Under the pieces are notes generated by a model, which was not told the origin of the DNA, ran no database searches, and worked only from the letters and a program-made list of their open reading frames with translations. From contig NZ_AWOR01000001.1 of assembly GCF_000761245.1 (NCBI RefSeq), forward strand, positions 186,001 through 250,000: a DNA stretch of 64,000 nucleotides, in the 5' to 3' direction. The first letter of the stretch is position 1. The number at the start of each line of letters is the position of its first letter. Below are positions 17,685 to 24,858 of this stretch, piece by piece. The stretch is from Comamonas testosteroni. Its GTDB lineage: Bacteria; Pseudomonadota; Gammaproteobacteria; Burkholderiales; Burkholderiaceae_C. Both the position numbers and the translations under genes were made by a program.

Positions 17685-17702
17685 AAGCAAGAATTGCGCC
17701 AA
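17685..17702 (-). promoter_or_regulatory. Sigma-54 promoter of amtB
   Basis: The minus strand reads TTGGCGCAATTCTTGCTT. The GG of the -24 element and the GC of the -12 element are exactly 12 bases apart, as required by RpoN, and both elements match the consensus TGGCAC-N5-TTGC closely. The GC lies about 75 bases upstream of the amtB ATG. An NtrC site was not identified with confidence. Confidence 0.72.
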
Positions 17703-17743
17703 GCTGGAGTGGGCGCTTCCGCACCGTTAGAGGCGCGGCTGGC

Positions 17744-18967
17744 CTATTTGACGAACTGGTTGAGCTGGATGATGGGCATGAGCACGGCCAGCACGATGAG
17801 CATGACCACCAGCCCCATGACGACGATGAGCAGGGGCTCCAAAATCGTGGCCAGGTGCATGGCACGGCGCTGGACTTCGGTGGACAGCTGGGTTGCGGCA
17901 CGCTGCAGCATCAGCGGCAGCTGGCCCGTCTGCTCGCCCAGTCGGGCGAACATGGCGACCAGGCCCGGAAAGCGTTTCTTCTGTGCCAGGGCCGAGGCCA
18001 GTGGCGCGCCTTCGCGCACCAGCACCAGCGCATCCATGGCATCGGCGCGCAGGGCACGGTTGTTCAGCGTCTGCGCGGCGGCCTGCAAGGCCTTGAGAAT
18101 GGGCACGCCCGCTGCGGCCAGCATGGCCAGGGTGCCGGCAAAGCGCGCCGCGTTATAGCTGCGCGAGAGCCGGCCTATGAGTGGCAGATGCAGCCACTGG
18201 GCATCGAAGCGCTCGCGAAACGCCTCGTTCCTGAGCGCCAGCCGAAAACCCGTAGCAACCAGCAGCAGCACGGCCAGCATGAACCAGCCATAGCTGCGCA
18301 CAAAGCTGCTGATGCCGAGCATGACCACGGTGAGAAACGGCAGCGCACGCTTAGTGCCGGCAAACACGCCGGCCACCTGCGGCACCACATAGCTGACCAG
18401 AAAGATCACGATGACGATGGCCACCAGCGTCACGATGGCCGGATACAGCGAGGCGCCGATGAGCTTGGACTGCAGTGCCTGACGCGCCTCCAGGTCGTCG
18501 GCCAGGTTCTCCAGCACCGGGCCCAGGCTGCCGCTGGATTCGCCGGCGCCGATCACGGCGCAGAAGATGTCGGAAAACTCGCGTGGATGCTGCTCCAGCG
18601 CCCTGGCAAAGCTGGAGCCGGCATTGACCTCGGCCCTCAGCGCGGCGACCAGCTGATGCTGGCGTTCGTCCTCGGCTTCCTCGGCCAGCGCGGCCAGTGC
18701 GCGCTCTATGGGCAGGCCGGAGCTGACCAGCCCCGAGAGCTGGCGGGTCCAGACTGCCAGACTCGTGGAGTTGAAGGCCGGGCGCGTGAGCCATCCGGAT
18801 GCACCTGTCCGGCCCCGGCCCTGGCCTGCGGCAACGGGTTCGACCTGCAGCGGCACCAGGGCCTGGCTGCGCAGCTGGCTGCGCGCGGCACGGGCGTTGT
18901 CGGCTTCCAGGGTGCCCTTGCGGGTCTGGCCCTGGGCATCCAGGGCTTCAAAGATAAAGGCGGGCAT
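17744..18967 (-). CDS. gspF: Type II secretion inner-membrane protein GspF
   Basis: 407 residues, the standard GspF length. Two cytoplasmic T2SSF domains (about 65-190 and 270-390) alternate with three membrane segments. Family landmarks are the N-terminal FEALDAQGQTRKG, AVIGAGESSGSLGPVLENLA, and the C-terminal EPLLIVVMGLVVMLIVLAVLMPI. GspF is the polytopic platform protein that couples the ATPase GspE to pseudopilus assembly. In most clusters gspF follows gspE directly; here about 4.5 kb of unrelated genes separates them, so it must be transcribed separately. Its promoter presumably lies in the 175-base divergent gap shared with the SDR gene. Confidence 0.95.
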   Translation of the reverse strand: MPAFIFEALDAQGQTRKGTLEADNARAARSQLRSQALVPLQVEPVAAGQGRGRTGASGWLTRPAFNSTSLAVWTRQLSGLVSSGLPIERALAALAEEAEDERQHQLVAALRAEVNAGSSFARALEQHPREFSDIFCAVIGAGESSGSLGPVLENLADDLEARQALQSKLIGASLYPAIVTLVAIVIVIFLVSYVVPQVAGVFAGTKRALPFLTVVMLGISSFVRSYGWFMLAVLLLVATGFRLALRNEAFRERFDAQWLHLPLIGRLSRSYNAARFAGTLAMLAAAGVPILKALQAAAQTLNNRALRADAMDALVLVREGAPLASALAQKKRFPGLVAMFARLGEQTGQLPLMLQRAATQLSTEVQRRAMHLATILEPLLIVVMGLVVMLIVLAVLMPIIQLNQFVK

Positions 18968-19142
18968 GCGCGAATCGATCTGACGGGTGACGGGTTAGAA
19001 CGTGTTTACGTTCTTGGGATGGTAGCGACTAATGATGTCAGCACATCGGCATTGGAGAGCATGCAGCAGACTTGAGGCAGGTCATGACGGCCGCGGGCGA
19101 GGTCGGCACAATGGTCTGTCGATTCAAGAATGCGAGGTTTCG

Positions 19143-19892
19143 ATGCTCAAGGACAAGGTTGCATTGGTGACGGGGGCAGCGTCCGGCATAGGCCGCTGTG
19201 TGGCGCTGACATGGGCCAGGGAAGGCGCGCGGGTGGTGCTGGCCGACCTCAACGAGGAGCAGGGCCAGGAGAGCGCAGCCCTGGTGCGCGAGCTCGGTGC
19301 CGAGGCACTGTATCTGCGCGCCGACGCCGGCAGCGCGGCGGATCATGAAGCGCTGGTGGCCTTGACCATGCGCCACTTCGGCCGTCTGGATGCGGCCTGC
19401 AACAACGCCGGCATCGGCGGTGTCAGTGCGCCCACGGCCGACTATCCACTGGATGCCTGGGAGCAGGTGCTGCGCGTCAATCTCTCTGGCGTGTTCTATG
19501 CCTGCAAATACCAGATCGCCGCCATGCTGCAGGGCGGCGGCGGCTCCATCATCAATATGGCGTCCATTCTCGGTGCCGTGGGCTTTGCCAACTCTGCGGC
19601 CTATACGGCCGCCAAGCATGGCGTGCTGGGCCTGACCAAGGCGGCGGCGCTCGAATATTCGGCCAGGGGCGTGCGCGTCAATGCCGTGGGGCCGGGCTTT
19701 ATCCACACTCCCATGATCAGTGGTCTGGAGCAGGACCCGAGCACGCATGCGGCGCTGGTGGCGGCCCACCCCATGGGACGCCTGGGCCAGCCCGAGGAGA
19801 TTGCCGAGCTGGTGGCCTGGCTGGCCAGTGACCGCGCGTCGTTTGTGACGGGCGCTTATTACCCGGTCGACGGCGGTTACTTGGCGCGCTGA
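19143..19892 (+). CDS. SDR family oxidoreductase
   Basis: 249 residues. The NAD(P)-binding motif TGAASGIG (residues 9-16), the NNAG motif and the catalytic Ser/Tyr/Lys set (SAAYTAAKHG) identify a classical short-chain dehydrogenase/reductase. The C-terminus ends YYPVDGGYLAR, as in many of the glucose/3-oxoacyl reductase type. I chose the ATG at 19143 because the family N-terminus MLKDKVALVTG begins there and GAGG lies upstream; the longer frame from 19032 adds Arg-rich sequence. The substrate cannot be inferred. It is divergent from gspF and convergent with a GST gene. Confidence 0.92.
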   Translation: MLKDKVALVTGAASGIGRCVALTWAREGARVVLADLNEEQGQESAALVRELGAEALYLRADAGSAADHEALVALTMRHFGRLDAACNNAGIGGVSAPTADYPLDAWEQVLRVNLSGVFYACKYQIAAMLQGGGGSIINMASILGAVGFANSAAYTAAKHGVLGLTKAAALEYSARGVRVNAVGPGFIHTPMISGLEQDPSTHAALVAAHPMGRLGQPEEIAELVAWLASDRASFVTGAYYPVDGGYLAR

Positions 19893-19920
19893 GTGGTTTG
19901 CAGCGGTTTGCTGTAGGTTT

Positions 19921-19972
19921 GCTATAGGTTTTGATGGCCCTGCGCTTGACTGGCAGGCGCTGCGGGCCAAAA
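19921..19972. repeat. Palindromic element between convergent genes
   Basis: GGTTTTGATGGCCC...TGCGCTTGAC...GGCGC...GGGCCAAAACC. Outer arms GGTTTTG.GGCC/GGCC.AAAACC enclose the GCGCTTGAC half-core typical of the family. It lies exactly between the stops of the SDR and GST genes and may act as a bidirectional transcription barrier. Confidence 0.5.
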
Positions 19973-19974
19973 CC

Positions 19975-20631
19975 TTAAACGACTGGCGCCATGGCGGCGG
20001 CTTGCATATCGCCGTCGATCTCGTCTGCGCGCACCGAGGCTGCACGCTGCAGCAGCGGCGTGGCATAGGCCTCGAATTCGGGCCGCCTGGGCAAGCTGCC
20101 GTCCATCATGCTCCAGCCGATATAGCTGGCCAGATACAGATCGGCGGCCGTGAAGTGATCGCCGCAGACATAGCGTTTGCCGGCCACCGCATGCAGCAAC
20201 GTGTTCAGCACATCGTCAAAGCGGCCAAAGCCCGCGCTCATGGCCTGCTGATGAGTTTGCGATTGCAGCCAGCCTTCGTTGCGGGCGGTTGTGACGGCCT
20301 CCACCGGCCCGGCGACAAAGAACAGCCAGCGAAGGTAGCCGGCGCGCTCCGGGCTGCCCATCGCTGGGGCCAGTCGTTTCTCGGGGAAAAGCTCGGCCAG
20401 ATAGGCGAGGATGGCTCCGGTTTCGGTGACCACGGCATCGCCATGCTGCAGCGCCGGGACCTTGCCCATGGGGTTGATGGACAGGTACTCGGGCGACTTC
20501 ATCTCGGGTCCGAATTCCAGCTCAATGGTTTCATAGTCGGCACCGCATTCCTCCAGCATCCAGCGCACCATGCGGGCGCGTGATCTGGGGTTGCTGAAAA
20601 AGCGCAGCTTGGGCTGGTGAGGTGTGGACAT
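19975..20631 (-). CDS. Glutathione S-transferase family protein
   Basis: 218 residues from the ATG at 20631, which follows an AAGGAG ribosome site; the frame upstream to 20721 has no family similarity. The N-terminal thioredoxin-like domain (1-80) contains the glutathione-binding INPMGKVPAL and VTETGAILAYL motifs, and the C-terminal helical domain (90-210) follows. The likely active-site region is FSNPRSRARM, with a serine/arginine arrangement rather than tyrosine. The enzyme would conjugate or reduce small electrophiles. The WYL regulator 93 bases upstream on the same strand may control it. Confidence 0.9.
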   Translation of the reverse strand: MSTPHQPKLRFFSNPRSRARMVRWMLEECGADYETIELEFGPEMKSPEYLSINPMGKVPALQHGDAVVTETGAILAYLAELFPEKRLAPAMGSPERAGYLRWLFFVAGPVEAVTTARNEGWLQSQTHQQAMSAGFGRFDDVLNTLLHAVAGKRYVCGDHFTAADLYLASYIGWSMMDGSLPRRPEFEAYATPLLQRAASVRADEIDGDMQAAAMAPVV

Positions 20632-20724
20632 TGCGGTTCTCCTTGGCGGGCTGTTGTGACATGGCAAAAACGCCATGCAGCCAATGTAGGAGCGGGGGCT
20701 GACAGTTTCTGTCAGCAGCACCGT

Positions 20725-21414
20725 TCAATCCAGCGTGTAGCCGGTCTCGTCCAGCCAGCGCTGTATCAGCGCCTGGCGCCTTTGTGGATAGCGTTCGCCC
20801 AGATCCTCCAGCGCATCCACGCGGTCGGCGCGAAAGTGACGAAAGGCCTGGCGCAACTCGCACCAGGCCGATACCACGCGGCTGCGCTCGAAGTAGGCCA
20901 TGGCAAACGGCCAGACCCGGCGCTGGCTCGGCACGCCATGCTGGTCCCGGTAGTGCAGCACGACCTTGTGTTCGGCACGGATGGCGCGGCGCAGCGCGGC
21001 CTGCCAGGGCTCGGCCGGAGGGGCTGTCTGCATGTTGGGAACCAGCAGGCCGCTGGTGTCGACCGCGATGCGCAACTCCAGCGGCAGTGCCGAGCGTATG
21101 CGGTCCATGGCGGCGGTGGCGGCCTGGGCCAATTGCGGATCGGCCTGCAGGCTGGCCCAGCGCGCGCCCAGCAGCAGCGCCTCCAGCTCGTCGGCGTTGA
21201 ACATCAGGGGCGGCAGCAAAAAGCCGGGCCGCATCTCGAAGCCGATGCCGGGGTCGCCCAGAATGTCGGCGCCCTGAGTGCGCAAGGTGGCAATGTCGCG
21301 GTACAGCGTGCGCAGGCTGACGCCCAGCGCCTGGGCCAGCTCCGGCCCGGTCTGCGGCAGACGGGCGCGGCGCAGCGTATCCAGCAATTGCAGCAGACGG
21401 GCGGAACGGCTCAT
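20725..21414 (-). CDS. YafY-type HTH/WYL transcriptional regulator
   Basis: 229 residues from the ATG at 21414 (the frame is open to 21462). An N-terminal helix-turn-helix (about 1-60, PELAQALGVSLRTLYRDIATL) is followed by a WYL-type ligand-binding domain (about 130-225, KVVLHYRDQHG, RVWPFAMAYFERSRVVSAWCE). These proteins are usually local repressors or activators of detoxification genes. It lies immediately upstream of the GST gene on the same strand, a frequent pairing, so GST is the likely target. No operator was recognised. Confidence 0.88.
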   Translation of the reverse strand: MSRSARLLQLLDTLRRARLPQTGPELAQALGVSLRTLYRDIATLRTQGADILGDPGIGFEMRPGFLLPPLMFNADELEALLLGARWASLQADPQLAQAATAAMDRIRSALPLELRIAVDTSGLLVPNMQTAPPAEPWQAALRRAIRAEHKVVLHYRDQHGVPSQRRVWPFAMAYFERSRVVSAWCELRQAFRHFRADRVDALEDLGERYPQRRQALIQRWLDETGYTLD

Positions 21415-21539
21415 GGGCGAAATCTGAGAGGTGAACGACGCAGGAGTTTGGCATGCTCTCATGCCGGGACGCCGGCCTGTCGTTATCCCTGAGCTTCCTC
21501 CTGCCGCACAGCAGGAGAGGAGGAAGCTGCCAGGACCGC

Positions 21540-22544
21540 TCAGGCGCAGTTCATTGCGTCAGCCGTGATCTCCAGGCTGCGCAGGCGCAGCTCGGCGTCA
21601 TAGACATCGCTGACGATCATGAATTCATCGGCCTGGGTCTCATCGGCGAGCTTTTGCAGGCCCTGGCGCACGGTATCGGGGCCGCCGATGACGCCCACGG
21701 CCAGAAAATCGGCAATCGCCGCCTGGGCGCGCCCATCCAGCTGCTCCCAGAAGTCCGGTATCGGGGGCATGAGCCGGGTGCGGTTGCCGGTCAGGATGCC
21801 GAGCACGCGCTGATAGGTGCTGCTGGCCAGAAACCGGGCCTCTTCATCGCTGGGGGCTGCAATCACGGGCACGCCGACAATCGCGTAAGGCTTGGCCAGT
21901 GTGGCACTGGGCTTGAACATCTGGCGGTACAGGGCCAGGGCCTGGTGCAGCATGCGCGGGGCAAAGTGCGAGGCAAAGGCATAGGGCAGGCCCATGTGTG
22001 CAGCCAGCTGGGCCGAGAACAGACTGGAGCCCAGCAGCCAGATCGGGACATGCGTGCCCGCGCCCGGCATGGCGATGATGCGGGCTCCATCCTGGTGATC
22101 GCCCAGCAGACGCTGCAGCTCTTGCACGTCGCGCGGGAAGTCCTCCTCGGTCTCCACGCGGTCGCGGCGCAGGGCGCGCATGGTCGCTCCATCGGTGCCC
22201 GGTGCGCGGCCCAAGCCCAGGTCGATGCGGCCCGGGTAGAGCTCGGCCAGCGTGCCGAAGGCCTCGGCCACCACCAGCGGTGCATGGTTGGGCAGCATGA
22301 TGCCGCCCGAGCCCACCCGAATCTTCTGCGTGGCGCCTGCGATGTGGCCGATCAGCACGGCCGTGGCCGAACTCGCAATGCCCGGCATATTGTGGTGCTC
22401 GGCCAGCCAGTAGCGGGTGAAGCCCAGCTTCTCGGCCTGCTGCGCGGTGCGCACGGCAATCTGCAGAGCGTCGGCCACCGTTGCGCCTTCGCGCACGGCG
22501 ACCAGGTCCAGCATGGACAGCTTGACGTTGTTCAGGGATTTCAT
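21540..22544 (-). CDS. LLM class flavin-dependent oxidoreductase
   Basis: 334 residues with a luciferase-like TIM barrel. Typical landmarks are the N-terminal [53 protein letters not shown] and [14 protein letters not shown], which identify the YhbW-like subgroup that often carries a MsnO8-type annotation. It uses reduced FMN and oxygen to act on an unknown substrate; no flavin reductase is adjacent. The gene lies 125 bases upstream of the WYL regulator on the same strand. The start is the first ATG and family alignment by eye supports it. Confidence 0.92.
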   Translation of the reverse strand: MKSLNNVKLSMLDLVAVREGATVADALQIAVRTAQQAEKLGFTRYWLAEHHNMPGIASSATAVLIGHIAGATQKIRVGSGGIMLPNHAPLVVAEAFGTLAELYPGRIDLGLGRAPGTDGATMRALRRDRVETEEDFPRDVQELQRLLGDHQDGARIIAMPGAGTHVPIWLLGSSLFSAQLAAHMGLPYAFASHFAPRMLHQALALYRQMFKPSATLAKPYAIVGVPVIAAPSDEEARFLASSTYQRVLGILTGNRTRLMPPIPDFWEQLDGRAQAAIADFLAVGVIGGPDTVRQGLQKLADETQADEFMIVSDVYDAELRLRSLEITADAMNCA

Positions 22545-22560
22545 GGCGATTGATCCATAT

Positions 22561-22610
22561 GGTTTTGATGGCTTTCAGCGCTTTTTTGAATCAGCGCTTG
22601 CGGCCTATTT
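22561..22610. repeat. Interspersed palindromic element
   Basis: GGTTTTGATGGCTTTCAGCGC...GAATCAGCGCTTGCGGCC, with the same left flank (GGTTTTGATGGC) as the copy at 19921. It overlaps the last codons of the 22591 membrane-protein gene. Confidence 0.5.
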
Positions 22611-22875
22611 CACGACCAAAAACAATGCCGACCAGCACGCCCCAGACCAGCAGCACGGCGGCCATGGCGTAGTAGGTGCTGCCGGCCTGCATGGCGAATA
22701 CCGAGCCCAGCAAGGCCACCAGCGCCGCCATGCGGATCATGCGGCGCAGCTGATCCACCGGGAGACGGCCTTTGAGGTTGAACAGCACGGCAAGGCTGAT
22801 GACAGCCAGGGCGATCAGCAGCAGAAACAGATCGCCGCCATAGGGCTGGACGGAAGTGCGAAGGTTTTCAAGCAT
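22591..22875 (-). CDS. Small inner-membrane hypothetical protein
   Basis: 94 residues with three hydrophobic segments (FLLLIALAVISLAVLF, MAALVALLGSVFA, YYAMAAVLLVWGVLVGIVFG) and a basic C-terminus (GREIGRKR). No family is recognised. It could encode a small structural membrane protein. The C-terminal codons lie within a palindromic element, which suggests the original stop was lost and replaced, or that the element arrived at the 3' end. It is co-directional with the LLM gene 46 bases downstream. Confidence 0.65.
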   Translation of the reverse strand: MLENLRTSVQPYGGDLFLLLIALAVISLAVLFNLKGRLPVDQLRRMIRMAALVALLGSVFAMQAGSTYYAMAAVLLVWGVLVGIVFGREIGRKR

Positions 22876-22928
22876 GGCAACGATTCTGGCAAAGGCTCAA
22901 TGACCGCTGCTGACTGAGGCCATGCATG

Positions 22929-22953
22929 AAAAAGCCCACCGTGAGGTGGGCTT
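22929..22953 (-). terminator. Rho-independent terminator of the 22971 gene
   Basis: On the minus strand AAGCCCACC/GGTGGGCTT, a 9-bp stem with a 4-base loop, is followed by TTTTT. It lies 17 bases after the (frameshift-corrected) stop of the gene at 22971-23247. Confidence 0.85.
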
Positions 22954-22970
22954 GGCTGCAAGGCGGGCAG

Positions 22971-23247
22971 TCAGTTCAGGCCGAGAGCGGCAAGCAGCGC
23001 ATCGGCGGCCGTGCCATTGAGCCGCTGCTGATTGCTGACCATCTGCTTGTCCCGATAGCCTGCATAGGTGATGCCCGAGCAGGCGGTAGTTCAGGAAGTT
23101 GCTGACATTGAGCTGGGTGGGCTCCTGCGTGAAGCGCTGCACCTTGGCACCTGCCTGCGTGACGATGCTGTAGTTGCTGAGCAGGATCGTCTTGCAGGTG
23201 GACACACCGTTGATGAACAGGGGCCGGTTGCTGGGCAAGGTGCTCAT
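22971..23247 (-). pseudogene. Hypothetical gene broken by a single-base frameshift
   Basis: The ATG at 23247 follows a good ribosome site (GCGAGGGCGAT). The first 57 residues read MSTLPSNRPLFINGVSTCKT and so on to NFLNYRLLG, then the frame slips. One extra C in the plus-strand CCC at 23074-23076 causes it. Removing it restores GITYAGYRDKQMVSNQQ and a stop at 22971-22973, giving a 91-residue protein that ends just before a proper terminator. Intact promoter-proximal signals and the terminator show that it was a real gene. Either the frameshift is a true mutation or a homopolymer sequencing error. No family recognised. Confidence 0.6.
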
Positions 23248-23270
23248 ATCGCCCTCGCATTCATAAAGGC

Positions 23271-23471
23271 GTGCGCGCTGCTCGCCACCACTTCAGCGAT
23301 CCGGTGCTGAGCATTCCCTCGCTGCAGGAGTTCGCCGAAAGACAAGGTCTGTGCATCCATACCGCGCGTTCGCAATTCAAGTCGGCGGCGGTCAAGGTCG
23401 GTGTGGGGCGGCATGCCGATTTCGTGCGCGTGCTGCTCACAGGCCCTGCCATGCAGCGCTGGCGCGAATGA
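23271..23471 (+). pseudogene. C-terminal HTH remnant of a LuxR-type regulator
   Basis: The frame encodes FAERQGLCIHTARSQFKSAA followed by VKVGVGRHADFVRVLLTGPA. This matches the LuxR/GerE DNA-binding domain pattern in which HTAR begins the recognition helix and KxGVxRxADLVRLLL follows it. Only about 55 residues of the domain remain and there is no sensor domain, no ATG and no ribosome site. The fragment abuts the broken gene at 22971-23247 on the opposite strand and ends 12 bases from the gspE stop. It is best read as a deletion relic. A functional stand-alone HTH peptide from the GTG at 23271 is possible but unlikely. Confidence 0.5.
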
Positions 23472-23483
23472 GTCCCTGGCCTC

Positions 23484-24845
23484 TCAGTCGCGTGTGACGC
23501 GCACCACCTCCGCTTGCGTGGTGATGCCTTCTCGCACCAGACGCTCGCCATCCTCGCGCATGAGCTGCATGCCTGCCGCCATGGCGGTCTCGCGAATCTC
23601 TGCCTCGCTGGCGCCGCGATGGATCTGGGCGCGAATGGCATCGTCCACCGCCAGCAGCTCGAAGATGCCGGTACGGCCCCGGTAGCCGCTGGGCTCGCTT
23701 TGGTCGACCTTGCGTACCAGGCGCTGTGCCAGCACTCCCAGCAGCGAGGAGGACAGCAAAAAGGGCTCGACCCCCATATCGATCAGACGCGTGACGGCGC
23801 TGGGTGCGTCGTTGGTGTGCAGCGTGGCCAGCACCAGGTGGCCTGTGAGCGAAGCCTGGATGGCGATCTGAGCGGTTTCGAAGTCGCGGATTTCGCCGAT
23901 CATGATCACGTCCGGATCCTGGCGCAACAAGGCGCGCAAGGCCTTGGCAAAGGTCAGCTCGATCTTGGCGTTGACCTGGGTCTGGCCCACGCCGGCCAGC
24001 TCATATTCGATGGGGTCTTCCACCGTCATGATGTTGCTGTGGCTGGCATCCATGCGCTGCAGCGCGGCATAGAGCGTGGTGGTCTTGCCCGAGCCCGTGG
24101 GGCCGGTGACCAGCACGATGCCATGCGGCTGCGCCGTCAGATGGGTGAAGCGTCTGAGCGTCTCGCCGCCCATGCCCACGGCTTCCAGGCTGAGCTTGCT
24201 CTCGCTCTTGTCCAGCAGACGCAGCACGGCGCGCTCGCCGTGGGCACTGGGCAGGGTGGAGACGCGCACGTCAATCGCTCGCGTGCCCAGGCGCAGGCTG
24301 ATGCGCCCGTCCTGGGGCAGACGTTTCTCGGCAATGTCCAGGTCGGCCATGATCTTCAGGCGGCTGATCAGGGCGGCGTGCAGGGCGCGGTTGGGCTGCA
24401 CCACTTCGCGCAGGTCGCCGTCCACGCGAAAGCGCACGCTGGAATGGCGCTCGTAGGGCTCGATGTGGATGTCCGATGCGCCGTCGCGTGCTGCCTGCGT
24501 GAGCAGGGCGTTGAGCATGCGGATGATGGGGGCGTCGTCGGCAGTCTCCAGCAAGTCCTCCACGGCTGGCAGCTCCTGCATCATGCGCGTCAGATCGGCA
24601 TCGGACTCGACCTCGCTGACCACCATGGCCGCGCTGGAATCGCTTTGCGCGTAGGCCGCGCTGATGCGGTGGGCCAGCGCGCCGCTGTCCAGCAACTGCC
24701 AGCGCTGCACCGCGTGCTTGCGCTGCACTTCGGAGATGGCCGCCCAGTCGGGCTGCGGACCGTGCCAGAGCACGGGCTCCTGGCCGTCATCCTCGATCAG
24801 CAGCTGGCTGCTGCGGGCAAAGCCATAGGGCAGTGGATAGCGCAT
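23484..24845 (-). CDS. gspE: Type II secretion ATPase GspE lacking the zinc module
   Basis: 453 residues. The N-terminal part (1-100) is reduced. The ATPase core is complete: DIHIEP (125-130), Walker A GPTGSGKT (248-255), Asp box VEDPIEY, Walker [12 protein letters not shown], and His box [10 protein letters not shown] (335-344). GspE powers pseudopilus growth at the inner membrane. Unusually, the segment between LAQRLVR and [11 protein letters not shown], which normally holds a four-cysteine zinc module of roughly 50 residues, is only ten residues here (KVDQSEPS) and contains no Cys. The gap is in frame and the rest is intact. The gene lies 13 bases after gspD on the same strand. Confidence 0.95.
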   Translation of the reverse strand: MRYPLPYGFARSSQLLIEDDGQEPVLWHGPQPDWAAISEVQRKHAVQRWQLLDSGALAHRISAAYAQSDSSAAMVVSEVESDADLTRMMQELPAVEDLLETADDAPIIRMLNALLTQAARDGASDIHIEPYERHSSVRFRVDGDLREVVQPNRALHAALISRLKIMADLDIAEKRLPQDGRISLRLGTRAIDVRVSTLPSAHGERAVLRLLDKSESKLSLEAVGMGGETLRRFTHLTAQPHGIVLVTGPTGSGKTTTLYAALQRMDASHSNIMTVEDPIEYELAGVGQTQVNAKIELTFAKALRALLRQDPDVIMIGEIRDFETAQIAIQASLTGHLVLATLHTNDAPSAVTRLIDMGVEPFLLSSSLLGVLAQRLVRKVDQSEPSGYRGRTGIFELLAVDDAIRAQIHRGASEAEIRETAMAAGMQLMREDGERLVREGITTQAEVVRVTRD

Positions 24846-24858
24846 GCGTGGCCTTCGC

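Noticed and set aside
23271..23471. Functional stand-alone LuxR-type HTH protein
   Set aside because: It lacks an ATG, a ribosome site and a full domain, so I called it a relic.
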